From assembly GCA_030618945.1 (NCBI GenBank), contig JAUXCI010000118.1, positions 1-7,700 on the forward strand: 7,700 nucleotides of DNA. Reading direction: 5' to 3'. Below, piece after piece: positions 1 to 6,029 of the stretch (positions within the stretch are counted from its first letter, which is position 1; each line of letters begins with the position of its first letter). The stretch comes from Flavobacteriaceae bacterium. GTDB lineage: Bacteria > Bacteroidota > Bacteroidia > Flavobacteriales > Flavobacteriaceae. The notes under the pieces are model-generated. The model was not told the DNA's origin. It was given only the letters and a program-made list of their open reading frames with translations, and made no database searches. A program made the translations under genes and the position numbers.

Positions 1-182
1 CTGTTTTTAAAAGGATTCCAGTTTTTAAAGGGCTCAAATCTGTAAACCAGATCAGTAATGATGATTCCGATTCCGGCACCAACAAGTATGTCTGAAGTCC
101 AATGTTCATTGTTTAAGATCCTTAAAACGCCTGTGGCTGATGCAAAAACAAATAGTATAAGAACTGCCTTATTGTGATTCAT
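1..182 (-). CDS. PAP2-family phosphatase-like protein, N-terminally short, partial at left edge
   Basis: The frame begins at an ATG at 182 and stays open for 60 codons to the window edge. Residues 6-20 are a hydrophobic segment, followed by R21, H27 and D31 in the spacing R-x5-H-x3-D. That is the third active-site motif of type 2 phosphatidic acid phosphatases, integral-membrane enzymes that dephosphorylate lipid phosphates. A glycine-rich hydrophobic helix follows (residues 32-42), then a basic/aromatic tail typical of the end of such proteins. In the family this motif lies near the C-terminus, after KxxxxxxRP and PSGH motifs. Neither can be present here, because an in-frame stop lies at 195-197 and trmD occupies the upstream DNA. 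The start overlaps the end of trmD by 14 bp. It is therefore probably a 5'-truncated remnant or an atypical short protein, and loss of catalysis is an inference. Family assignment is fairly secure; intactness is not. Confidence 0.6.
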   Translation of the reverse strand, partial: MNHNKAVLILFVFASATGVLRILNNEHWTSDILVGAGIGIIITDLVYRFEPFKNWNPFKN

Positions 183-864
183 TTTTATCCTTGTTTAATA
201 GATCGGGACGAATCTGTTTTGTTCTCTTAAGGGCTTCCTCATGTCTCCATTCATCGATCTTCGGAAAATTACCCGATAAAAGAACCTCAGGCACCTTTAA
301 ACCGTCATATTCTGCTGGTCTTGTATAAACTGGAGGCGCCAACAAATTGTCCTGAAAGGAATCTGTCAGGGCAGAAGTTTCATCTCCCAAAACTCCTGGA
401 ATCAATCTGATCACAGCGTCGCATAAAACCGCAGCGGCGAGTTCGCCTCCTGATAAAACATAATCACCAATAGAAACCTCTTTGGTTATGAATTTGTCTC
501 TTACTCTTTGGTCAACTCCCTTATAATGCCCGGTCAGGATGATCATATTTTCTATAGAAGACAGCTTATTGGCCAAACTTTGGTCAAGGGTTTTTGCATC
601 GGGTGTCATATAAATGATTTCATCGTATGCCCTTTCCTTTATTAACTTTGTCAGGCATTTGTCAATGGGCTCCATCATAAGTACCATACCAGCACCTCCA
701 CCAAACTGGTAGTCGTCAATTTTTCCGTATTTATTAAGTGAAAAATCTCTGAGATTGTGGAAATGAATATCCACCAATTCTTTGTCTTGTGCTCTTTTTA
801 AGATGGAATATTCAAAAGGACTTTGAATTAATTCTGGTGAAACGGTGATGATATCTATTCGCAT
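169..864 (-). CDS. trmD: tRNA (guanine-N1)-methyltransferase TrmD
   Basis: This is a SPOUT-class methyltransferase that uses S-adenosylmethionine to make m1G37 next to the anticodon of tRNAs reading codons that start with C, CCG-type included, which prevents +1 frameshifting. It is cytoplasmic and acts as a dimer. Visible family motifs are [12 protein letters not shown] at the N-terminus, [14 protein letters not shown] (50-63), GHYKGVDQR (112-120), the SAM-knot segment [13 protein letters not shown] (131-143), IPGVLG (155-160), the DSF motif with the likely catalytic base Asp168, YTRPAEY (180-186), and VPEVLLSGN (191-199). The length of 231 residues is close to the family norm and nothing is missing. 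It lies 13 bp downstream of prmC on the same strand and its 3' end overlaps the PAP2-like frame. The usual neighbours rimM, rpsP and rplS are absent here. A -7-like element sits immediately before its ATG, so it may be transcribed both from prmC and from its own start. Confidence 0.97.
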   Translation of the reverse strand: MRIDIITVSPELIQSPFEYSILKRAQDKELVDIHFHNLRDFSLNKYGKIDDYQFGGGAGMVLMMEPIDKCLTKLIKERAYDEIIYMTPDAKTLDQSLANKLSSIENMIILTGHYKGVDQRVRDKFITKEVSIGDYVLSGGELAAAVLCDAVIRLIPGVLGDETSALTDSFQDNLLAPPVYTRPAEYDGLKVPEVLLSGNFPKIDEWRHEEALKRTKQIRPDLLNKDKNESQ

Positions 865-868
865 GGCG

Positions 869-876
869 CAAAGATA
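869..876 (-). promoter_or_regulatory. Candidate Bacteroidetes -7 element before trmD
   Basis: The minus strand reads TATCTTTG, an exact match to the TAnnTTTG consensus used by the Bacteroidetes primary sigma factor. It occupies nearly all of the 13-bp gap between the prmC stop and the trmD ATG at 864. Transcription starting 5-6 nt past the element would begin at or next to the ATG, giving a leaderless mRNA. I see no clear TTG -33 element at the expected distance inside prmC, which lowers confidence. Confidence 0.4.
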
Positions 877-877
877 T

Positions 878-1726
878 TTAATTTTTAACAGCTCTGATCA
901 TTCTGTCAGCATCGTAGAAATCTTTTTTTATTTCGATTTCTCTAAATCCATTGTTTCTCAATAATTCCATTACTGCTTTACCCAGGTACTGATTGATTTC
1001 AAGAAATAGTTCACCTTCTTTTTTTATTGATAACTGAGCCAGCTGTACAATGTGTTTATAGAATATTAAAGGGTTTTGATCGTCTACAAATAAGGCAATT
1101 TCCGGTTCATATTGTAATACATTATTATGCATACTAAGCTTTTCGCTTTCCCTGACATAGGGAGGATTGGAAATAATAAGATCGTAAGTTTTGTCTAAAC
1201 CCTCTACTTGAAGAATATCATTTTGTATGAAATCTATATGAACCCCGTTTAAAGCAGCATTTTTTTTGGCCACTGAAAGCGCAGCTTCAGACAGATCAAT
1301 GGCGTCTATTATCGCTTTATCCATATTTTTGGCTAATGAGATTGGGATGCATCCACTACCTGTGCCAATGTCTAAAATGTGCAAGTGTTTTTTATGTTTA
1401 TGTAAATTCAGTACCCAAGTAACCAGCTCTTCGGTTTCAGGTCTGGGAATGAGTACGTGCTGGTTAACTTCAAATGTAAGTCCCAGAAATTCAGTTTTGC
1501 CAATAATGTACTGGATGGGGAATTCCTTTTTTAATTGAGCAAGGGCAGTTTCGAAATGGATCTTAATCTGTGCGTCTACATTAAAATCAGGCTGTAAAGC
1601 TAAATCTAATCTTCGTTTATTTAGGTGGTGCTCCATAAGCAGAAAAAAGAAGCTTTCAATTTCCTCCACAGGGAAAGTTTCTTTTAACTCAAGGAGAAAT
1701 ATTTTTTTTAGCTCAATAAGGGTCAT
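878..1726 (-). CDS. prmC: Release factor glutamine N5-methyltransferase PrmC (HemK)
   Basis: PrmC methylates the glutamine of the GGQ motif in peptide chain release factors RF1 and RF2, using SAM, and so speeds translation termination. The N-terminal helical release-factor-binding domain spans about residues 1-85 and ends in the family segment [12 protein letters not shown] (72-83). The linker [10 protein letters not shown] (93-102) follows. The Rossmann methyltransferase domain contains the SAM-binding [14 protein letters not shown] (119-132), an acidic strand end near DAIDLS (141-146), and the hallmark NPPY (187-190) that binds the substrate glutamine. The 282 residues match the family length. 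It is the first gene of a minus-strand run reading into trmD and is divergent from ribD. The ATG at 1726 fits the start of the N-terminal domain. There is no strong ribosome binding site, as is common in Bacteroidetes. Confidence 0.96.
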   Translation of the reverse strand: MTLIELKKIFLLELKETFPVEEIESFFFLLMEHHLNKRRLDLALQPDFNVDAQIKIHFETALAQLKKEFPIQYIIGKTEFLGLTFEVNQHVLIPRPETEELVTWVLNLHKHKKHLHILDIGTGSGCIPISLAKNMDKAIIDAIDLSEAALSVAKKNAALNGVHIDFIQNDILQVEGLDKTYDLIISNPPYVRESEKLSMHNNVLQYEPEIALFVDDQNPLIFYKHIVQLAQLSIKKEGELFLEINQYLGKAVMELLRNNGFREIEIKKDFYDADRMIRAVKN

Positions 1727-1734
1727 ATTGATAT

Positions 1735-1747
1735 TGAATTAAATTCA
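1735..1747. repeat. Short palindrome in the prmC leader
   Basis: TGAATT-A-AATTCA is a perfect 6-bp inverted repeat with a one-base centre, 9 bp upstream of the prmC ATG. In DNA it could be a protein-binding site. As RNA it would be a weak hairpin with too small a loop. It is short and AT-rich, so chance occurrence is quite possible. Confidence 0.25.
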
Positions 1748-1763
1748 TTACGCATAAATGTTG

Positions 1764-1772
1764 CGAAATATA
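1764..1772 (-). promoter_or_regulatory. Candidate -7 element for prmC
   Basis: The minus strand reads TATATTTCG, resembling the Bacteroidetes TAnnTTTG element with one substitution. It lies 37 bp upstream of the prmC ATG, a plausible distance for a leadered transcript. No clear TTG -33 element is visible; the tandem repeat at 1774-1817 occupies that position instead. Confidence 0.35.
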
Positions 1773-1773
1773 C

Positions 1774-1817
1774 GTTAAATTACAGTTTTATAAAGTTGGT
1801 TAAATTATTTATAAAGT
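1774..1817. repeat. Imperfect tandem repeat in the prmC-ribD divergent spacer
   Basis: Two adjacent copies share the blocks GTTAAATTA and TTTATAAAGT. In copy 1 the blocks are at 1774-1782 and 1787-1796, separated by CAGT. In copy 2 they are at 1799-1807 and 1808-1817, directly joined. All 19 shared bases are identical, and the copies differ by the 4-nt insertion. The repeat lies directly upstream of the candidate prmC -7 element and about 80 bp before ribD. It could be a binding site for a regulator of either gene or a slippage duplication; the sequence alone does not decide. Confidence 0.6.
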
Positions 1818-1872
1818 ATTTTCTTTTCCTAAAAATATCTTAACTAAGGGAATAAGAAAGATAATCTTTTTA

Positions 1873-1880
1873 TAATTTCG
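1873..1880 (+). promoter_or_regulatory. Candidate -7 element for ribD
   Basis: TAATTTCG differs from TAnnTTTG at one position and lies 18 bp before the ribD ATG, implying a short leader. No TTG is seen about 20 bp upstream. AAGGA at 1892-1896 is Shine-Dalgarno-like but only 2 nt from the start codon, so its role is doubtful. Confidence 0.3.
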
Positions 1881-1898
1881 CAAATCAAGCCAAGGATC

Positions 1899-2945
1899 AT
1901 GATTATTCACGAAAAATATATGCAACGTTGCCTGGAATTAGCCAGGAACGGACTCGGATCCACTTATCCCAATCCCTTGGTAGGCTGTGTAATTGTATAT
2001 AATGGAGAAATCATAGGTGAGGGATGGCATCAAAGGGCAGGAGAACCTCATGCAGAAGTGAATGCCATCAAGTCAGTAAAGGACCAGGGCTTATTATCAA
2101 AATCAACCTTATACGTTAACCTTGAACCTTGTTCACATCATGGAAGAACGCCTCCATGTGCTGATCTGATAATCAGAGAAAAGATAAAAAAAGTTGTGAT
2201 AGGCGTCGTCGATATAAATGAAAAGGTGAAAGGACAGGGTATAGTCCGTATGGAAAAACATGGGGTAGAGGTGATTTCTGGTATATTAGAAAAGGAATGT
2301 CAGGTATTAAATAAACGGTTTATCACTTTTCACGAGAAAAAAAGGCCCTATATCATATTGAAATGGGCACAAAGTGCCGATGCCTATATTTTCCCCGGTG
2401 ATAAAGGGGAACAAAAAGGAAGGCCCATATGGATCTCAAACATTTTTTCCAGACAAAGAGTTCACCACTGGAGAGCTCAGGAGGCTTCTATTCTTGTGGG
2501 TAAAAATACTGCTCTACAGGATAACCCCAGGTTGAATACCAGAGATTTTAAAGGGTTTCCGATACTTCGAATGGCCATAGATAAAAATCTGGAAATACCT
2601 GATGAGAGGCATATATACGACGGTAAGTTTGAAACGGTAATATTTAATTCAAAAAAAAACAGCACTAAATCCTGCGTGAAATTCGTCCAACTGGATTTTT
2701 CAAATAATATTATAGATCAAATTATGTATTATTTGTTTCAAAACAATATTCAGTCACTAATTGTTGAGGGTGGAGCCATCACTTTGAATGAATTTTTAAA
2801 GGCAGATTTATGGGATGAGGCCCGAGTGTTTTATGGAGATATAAAACTGGGAGGAGGAATTAAAGCCCCGAAACTTTATGAGGCAGTTGATAAAGAAGAA
2901 AGCATCCTTGACGATCGTTTAATTTGGTACAATAATAGTTTGTAA
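1899..2945 (+). CDS. ribD: Bifunctional riboflavin biosynthesis deaminase/reductase RibD
   Basis: RibD deaminates 2,5-diamino-6-ribosylamino-4(3H)-pyrimidinone 5'-phosphate, then reduces the ribose side chain with NADPH, giving the ribitylamino-uracil phosphate of the riboflavin pathway. The N-terminal cytidine-deaminase-like domain (about 1-145) has the zinc site HAE (51-53, with Glu53 as proton shuttle) and PCSHHGRTPPCADLI (77-91), in which Cys78 and Cys87 are zinc ligands. The C-terminal reductase domain (about 148-348) shows the family segments ILKWAQSADAYI (153-164), ILVGKNTALQDNPRLNTR (198-215) and LIVEGGA (287-293). Its SADA (159-162) replaces the more usual SLDG, keeping the aspartate but not the glycine. 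Both domains are complete at a normal total length. No other rib gene is nearby. It heads a plus-strand pair with the YigZ-like gene 4 bp downstream. Confidence 0.96.
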   Translation: MIIHEKYMQRCLELARNGLGSTYPNPLVGCVIVYNGEIIGEGWHQRAGEPHAEVNAIKSVKDQGLLSKSTLYVNLEPCSHHGRTPPCADLIIREKIKKVVIGVVDINEKVKGQGIVRMEKHGVEVISGILEKECQVLNKRFITFHEKKRPYIILKWAQSADAYIFPGDKGEQKGRPIWISNIFSRQRVHHWRAQEASILVGKNTALQDNPRLNTRDFKGFPILRMAIDKNLEIPDERHIYDGKFETVIFNSKKNSTKSCVKFVQLDFSNNIIDQIMYYLFQNNIQSLIVEGGAITLNEFLKADLWDEARVFYGDIKLGGGIKAPKLYEAVDKEESILDDRLIWYNNSL

Positions 2946-2949
2946 GCAT

Positions 2950-3561
2950 ATGAGTAGTAGCGATGAATTCAAAACTTTAGATAAACTGGCGGTAGGTGAT
3001 GTTTTTAAAGAGAAGGGCAGTAAGTTCTTAGGCTATGCCTATCCCTTATCAAGCCAGGAAGAAGTGGATACGATCTTAATGGCTCAAAAGAAAGAACACC
3101 CTAAGGCCCGGCACTGGTGTTATGCCTGGCAGCTTGGAGTTGAAAAGCCCGTTTTTAGATATAATGATGACGGAGAACCAAATAACAGTGCAGGAAAACC
3201 TATTTATGGTCAGATCCAATCCTTTAATGTTACTAATGTTATGTTGGTGGTCATAAGGTATTTTGGTGGGACCAAGTTAGGGGTAGGTGGATTGGTAACA
3301 GCTTATAAAACAGCGGCCAAGATGGCATTGGAAAACGCTGTTATTGTTGAAAAAACCTTAAAGGAAAATTTTTCTCTGCAATTTGAATATGTACATATGG
3401 ATAAAGTTATGCGAGTCATTAAGGAAAACGACTTAGGTATCTTAAGCAAAAAAATGGAACTGGACTGTTTGTTTGAAATATCAGTTAGGAAAAACAAAGC
3501 GATTCAAGTCATGGACAAGTTTAAAGATCTAAGATGCGTAAAAATTATTGAGGTCACTTGA
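2950..3561 (+). CDS. YigZ/IMPACT-family protein
   Basis: This is a member of the family containing bacterial YigZ and the N-terminal-domain relatives of eukaryotic IMPACT. Its biochemical role in bacteria is not settled. The N-terminal domain spans about residues 14-130 and includes GSKFLGYAYPL (23-33), HPKARHWCYAW (50-60), the strongly conserved DDGEPNNSAGKPI (73-85), and VVIRYFGGTKLGVGGL (100-115). The C-terminal part (about 138-203) corresponds to the ferredoxin-like DUF1949 domain. The length of 203 residues is normal for YigZ. The ATG lies 4 bp after the ribD stop, so the two are probably co-transcribed and perhaps translationally coupled. Its last 8 bp overlap the convergent thioesterase gene. 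The family call is firm; no specific function should be read into it. Confidence 0.92.
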   Translation: MSSSDEFKTLDKLAVGDVFKEKGSKFLGYAYPLSSQEEVDTILMAQKKEHPKARHWCYAWQLGVEKPVFRYNDDGEPNNSAGKPIYGQIQSFNVTNVMLVVIRYFGGTKLGVGGLVTAYKTAAKMALENAVIVEKTLKENFSLQFEYVHMDKVMRVIKENDLGILSKKMELDCLFEISVRKNKAIQVMDKFKDLRCVKIIEVT

Positions 3562-3961
3562 ATTCGGCATATATCTGATCCAATAAATGCTGAGGTGCTT
3601 TTACCGGTTTATTTTTATTCATGTCCATAAAAACCAAACGGGTAAATCCGGTAGTAAGTATTTCTTTTTTTTCGTTTATTATTTCAAAATCGAAATCAAT
3701 TTTAACGAGAGGTTTTTTATTTAAAATGGTCTTAATTGTTAATAAGTCATCGTATTTAGCCGGTTTTAAATAATTGACATTCAGCTGTGTGACGGGTAAC
3801 ATGATTCCTGATTCTTCAAGGCTTTTGTAATCGGTTCCTAAACTGCGTAGCCATTCAACTCTTCCAACTTCAAAAAATTGGGCGTAGTTTCCGTAGTAAA
3901 CATAACCCATTTGGTCAGTTTCGCCATACCTTACCCTAATAATTGTTTGATTGATGATCAT
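3554..3961 (-). CDS. YbgC-like acyl-CoA thioesterase (4HBT hotdog fold)
   Basis: This small hotdog-fold hydrolase is predicted to cleave acyl-CoA (or acyl-ACP) thioesters in the cytoplasm. Residues 9-40 carry the 4-hydroxybenzoyl-CoA thioesterase/YbgC signature: RVRYGETDQMGYVYYGNY, then a helix with FFEVGRVEWLRSLG. Asp16 is in the position of the catalytic aspartate, followed by the Tyr-Gly-Asn-Tyr segment that packs the active site. At 135 residues it is a complete single-domain protein. It is transcribed divergently from dnaA across a 164-bp spacer, and its stop lies inside the end of the YigZ-like gene. Substrate chain length cannot be judged from the sequence. No Tol-Pal genes are adjacent, so a Tol-Pal role like that suggested for proteobacterial YbgC is not supported here. 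Confidence 0.9.
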   Translation of the reverse strand: MIINQTIIRVRYGETDQMGYVYYGNYAQFFEVGRVEWLRSLGTDYKSLEESGIMLPVTQLNVNYLKPAKYDDLLTIKTILNKKPLVKIDFDFEIINEKKEILTTGFTRLVFMDMNKNKPVKAPQHLLDQIYAEFK

Positions 3962-4041
3962 TTTTTTGTATTTTGCAGTCGCACAGTTTAAGCAAAAAAT
4001 AAATAAGAATCAATAGCAAATTTATTTTTTTATAATAAACT

Positions 4042-4050
4042 TTATTCACA
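4042..4050 (+). promoter_or_regulatory. DnaA-box match upstream of dnaA
   Basis: TTATTCACA matches the relaxed DnaA-box consensus TTWTNCACA at every position, 76 bp before the dnaA ATG. A near match (8 of 9) lies at 4079-4087 and a weaker one (7 of 9, minus strand) at 4058-4066. The surrounding DNA is very AT-rich. In many bacteria such boxes let DnaA repress its own gene. Whether the site also belongs to a replication origin cannot be decided here. Confidence 0.45.
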
Positions 4051-4057
4051 AATTTGT
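4048..4057. repeat. Palindrome overlapping the DnaA-box match
   Basis: ACAAATTTGT is a perfect 10-bp palindrome that shares three bases with the DnaA-box-like sequence at 4042-4050. It might be half of a composite operator, or simply an AT-rich coincidence. Confidence 0.3.
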
Positions 4058-4062
4058 AGTGG

Positions 4063-4080
4063 AAATAGGATAGCCTATTT
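4063..4080. repeat. Inverted repeat in the dnaA leader/promoter region
   Basis: AAATAGG (4063-4069) and CCTATTT (4074-4080) are perfect 7-bp arms around the spacer ATAG, 45 bp before the dnaA start. It could be an operator or a small hairpin in the 5' leader. A T-run follows it on the plus strand, but the stem has only two G:C pairs, so a working terminator is unlikely. Confidence 0.45.
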
Positions 4081-4125
4081 TTACAAAAAAAAGGGAACTA
4101 TATTAATTCAAAATATTTTGATTAA

Positions 4126-5553
4126 ATGACGAGAACAGCCTCTTCTGTATGGAATAATTGTCTGCTTTTTATAAAGGACAATATTAAGCCTCAAGCCTAT
4201 AAAACATGGTTTGAGCCGATAAAACCAATAAAAATTGGAGGAGATGTTTTAACGATACAGGTGCCTAGTAAATTCTTTTTTGAATGGCTGGAGGAGCATT
4301 ATATTAAATTATTGAGAGTTGCTTTGATTAGAGAGCTGGGAGATCAGGCGAAATTAGTATATGATGTTCGAATGGAAAACACCTACAGTAATAAAAAACC
4401 ACACACGGTAAAATTTCCAAGTTCAAATAAAAAACCGTTTAATTCTCAAGGTGTTACAATTCCTTTGGAAATTGATAAAAGAGAATTAAAAAATCCATTT
4501 GTTATTCCAGGGATACAGAAAGTGAAAATTGAGTCACAATTGAACCCTAATTATAATTTTGAAAATTTTATTGAAGGAGATTCTAACCGTTTGGCAAGAT
4601 CTGCAAGTATGGCGGTTTCTAACAAGCCAGGCGGAACGTCGTTCAACCCATTACTTGTTTATGGAGGAGTGGGGTTAGGAAAAACCCACATCGCTCAGGC
4701 TATAGGGGTTCGTATTAAGGAACGTTATCCTGAAAAAACGGTATTGTATATCTCTGCCGAAAAATTCACACAACAGTTTATAGATTCTGTAAAAGCGAAT
4801 ACCAGAAATGATTTTATTCATTTCTATCAAATGATTGATGTGCTTATAGTTGATGACGTTCAGTTTTTATCGGGCAAATCAGGAACTCAGGACGTATTTT
4901 TTCATATTTTCAACCATTTACATCAAAATGGGAAACAGGTTATTCTTACGTCTGATAAGGCTCCTGTTGATATGCAGGATATTGAACAAAGACTTTTGTC
5001 CAGATTTAAATGGGGATTGTCTGCAGAATTAGTTGCTCCTGATTACGAGACCAGAATCAGCATATTGCAAAGCAAAATGTTTAGAGATGGGGTAGAAATA
5101 CCTGAAGAGATTGTTGAATATATCGCTAAAAACATCAAAACAAATGTTAGAGAGTTGGAAGGGGTGTTGATTTCCTTGATTGCTCAGGCTTCATTTAACC
5201 GAAAAGAATTTACACTTTCTTTAACCAAACAGATAGTTGACAAGTTTGTAAAGAACACCAAAAAGGAAGTGTCTATTGACTATATTCAAAAAGTTGTATC
5301 CAAGTATTTTGAAATGGATGTTACTACACTTCAGTCAAAAACAAGAAAAAGACACATTGTACAGGCGCGTCAATTAGCGATGTTTTTTGCAAAACGAATG
5401 ACTAAGGCTTCTCTGGCCAGTATTGGTTCTCAGATTGGAAGTCGTGACCACGCTACTGTTTTGCACGCTTGTAAAACGGTTGATAATCTCACAGAAACGG
5501 ATAAGCAATTCCGTAAATACGTGGATGAATTGACAAAAAAACTTACCTTCTAA
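4126..5553 (+). CDS. dnaA: Chromosomal replication initiator protein DnaA
   Basis: DnaA is an AAA+ ATPase that binds DnaA boxes, forms a filament at oriC and melts the origin. Domain I (about 1-85) carries the helicase-loading/oligomerisation region, with the WF motif in AYKTWFEPIK (24-33). Domain II is a short linker (about 86-140) containing NPFVIPGI, a segment I associate with Bacteroidetes homologues. Domain III holds Walker A GGVGLGKTH (180-188), Walker B VLIVDDVQF (239-247), the RLLSRF segment with the likely arginine finger (289-294), and sensor II NVRELEG (340-346). Domain IV (about 383-475) contains the DNA-binding signature GSRDHATVLHA (438-448). All parts are intact at 475 residues. 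The ATG at 4126 places the canonical SVWNNCLLFIK helix close to the N-terminus. It leads a likely three-gene transcript with the phosphatase (14 bp downstream) and the methylase. The upstream DnaA-box match suggests autoregulation. Confidence 0.98.
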   Translation: MTRTASSVWNNCLLFIKDNIKPQAYKTWFEPIKPIKIGGDVLTIQVPSKFFFEWLEEHYIKLLRVALIRELGDQAKLVYDVRMENTYSNKKPHTVKFPSSNKKPFNSQGVTIPLEIDKRELKNPFVIPGIQKVKIESQLNPNYNFENFIEGDSNRLARSASMAVSNKPGGTSFNPLLVYGGVGLGKTHIAQAIGVRIKERYPEKTVLYISAEKFTQQFIDSVKANTRNDFIHFYQMIDVLIVDDVQFLSGKSGTQDVFFHIFNHLHQNGKQVILTSDKAPVDMQDIEQRLLSRFKWGLSAELVAPDYETRISILQSKMFRDGVEIPEEIVEYIAKNIKTNVRELEGVLISLIAQASFNRKEFTLSLTKQIVDKFVKNTKKEVSIDYIQKVVSKYFEMDVTTLQSKTRKRHIVQARQLAMFFAKRMTKASLASIGSQIGSRDHATVLHACKTVDNLTETDKQFRKYVDELTKKLTF

Positions 5554-5567
5554 AAAACGAAATCTTT

Positions 5568-6029
5568 ATGGTTAAGGTATTGATGGTATGTCTGGGAAAT
5601 ATTTGCAGGTCACCATTAGCTGAAGGAATCTTAAAGTCTAAAGTAAATAGCTCAAAAATACATATTGATTCTGCAGGAACAGGAGGTTGGCACATTGGCG
5701 AATTACCTGATCCAAGATCAATTGATATTGCCAGGACTAATGGCATAGATATTACTGATCAGGCCTGCCGCAAATTTATTGAGGAGGATTTTGATGAGTT
5801 TGACCATATATTTGTGATGGATAAGTCAAATTTGATTGACGTACTCTCGATGGCCAGAAATGATGATGACAGATTGAAAGTAAAATTAATTCTGGAAGAT
5901 ATTTCTCCCGGTCAGTCCATGGAAGTTCCTGACCCCTATTACGGAGGTGAAAGAGGTTTTGAAAAGGTATTTGAAATGTTGGATACCGTCTGTGACAAAA
6001 TCGTAAATAAATTGAATCATGCAGAATAA
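5568..6029 (+). CDS. Low-molecular-weight protein tyrosine phosphatase
   Basis: This cytoplasmic class II cysteine phosphatase hydrolyses phosphotyrosine (possibly also phosphoarginine or small phosphoesters; its substrate is unknown here). The P-loop CLGNICRS starts at residue 8, with nucleophile Cys8 and phosphate-binding Arg14 in C-x5-R-S. The general acid Asp122 is in the C-terminal DPYYGG motif (122-127). SAGTGGWHIGELPDPRS (35-51) is the conserved region after the first strand-helix unit. The length of 153 residues is typical and all catalytic residues are present. It begins 14 bp after the dnaA stop, and its last 11 bp overlap the next gene, so co-expression with dnaA is likely. No partner tyrosine kinase or capsule export gene is in the window, which argues against a dedicated Wzb-type role. 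Confidence 0.93.
   Translation: MVKVLMVCLGNICRSPLAEGILKSKVNSSKIHIDSAGTGGWHIGELPDPRSIDIARTNGIDITDQACRKFIEEDFDEFDHIFVMDKSNLIDVLSMARNDDDRLKVKLILEDISPGQSMEVPDPYYGGERGFEKVFEMLDTVCDKIVNKLNHAE

Noticed and set aside
1266..1538. Plus-strand open frame of about 90 codons inside prmC
   Set aside because: It is antisense to a clearly conserved prmC, has low-complexity Ser/Cys/Met content and no recognisable motif.
1818..1898. FMN riboswitch before ribD
   Set aside because: The leader is short and AT-rich, without the conserved AGGG...GGTGAAATTC-type core or multi-stem layout.
3992..4001. Minus-strand -7 element for the thioesterase gene
   Set aside because: The TA and TTTG halves are wrongly spaced relative to TAnnTTTG, and the T-rich context makes chance matches likely.
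4063..4085. Rho-independent terminator upstream of dnaA
   Set aside because: The stem has just two G:C pairs and lies downstream of no plus-strand gene that needs ending.
3962..4125. Calling this spacer a replication origin
   Set aside because: There is only one full DnaA-box match, and genome-wide skew is not available. In Bacteroidota dnaA is not reliably next to oriC.
4850..5032. Alternative-frame open stretch inside dnaA, and similar ones at 2477-2665, 3303-3497, 5543-5746, 5886-6170 and 6192-6410
   Set aside because: All lie within strongly supported genes in other frames, show no family motif and have no plausible expression signal.
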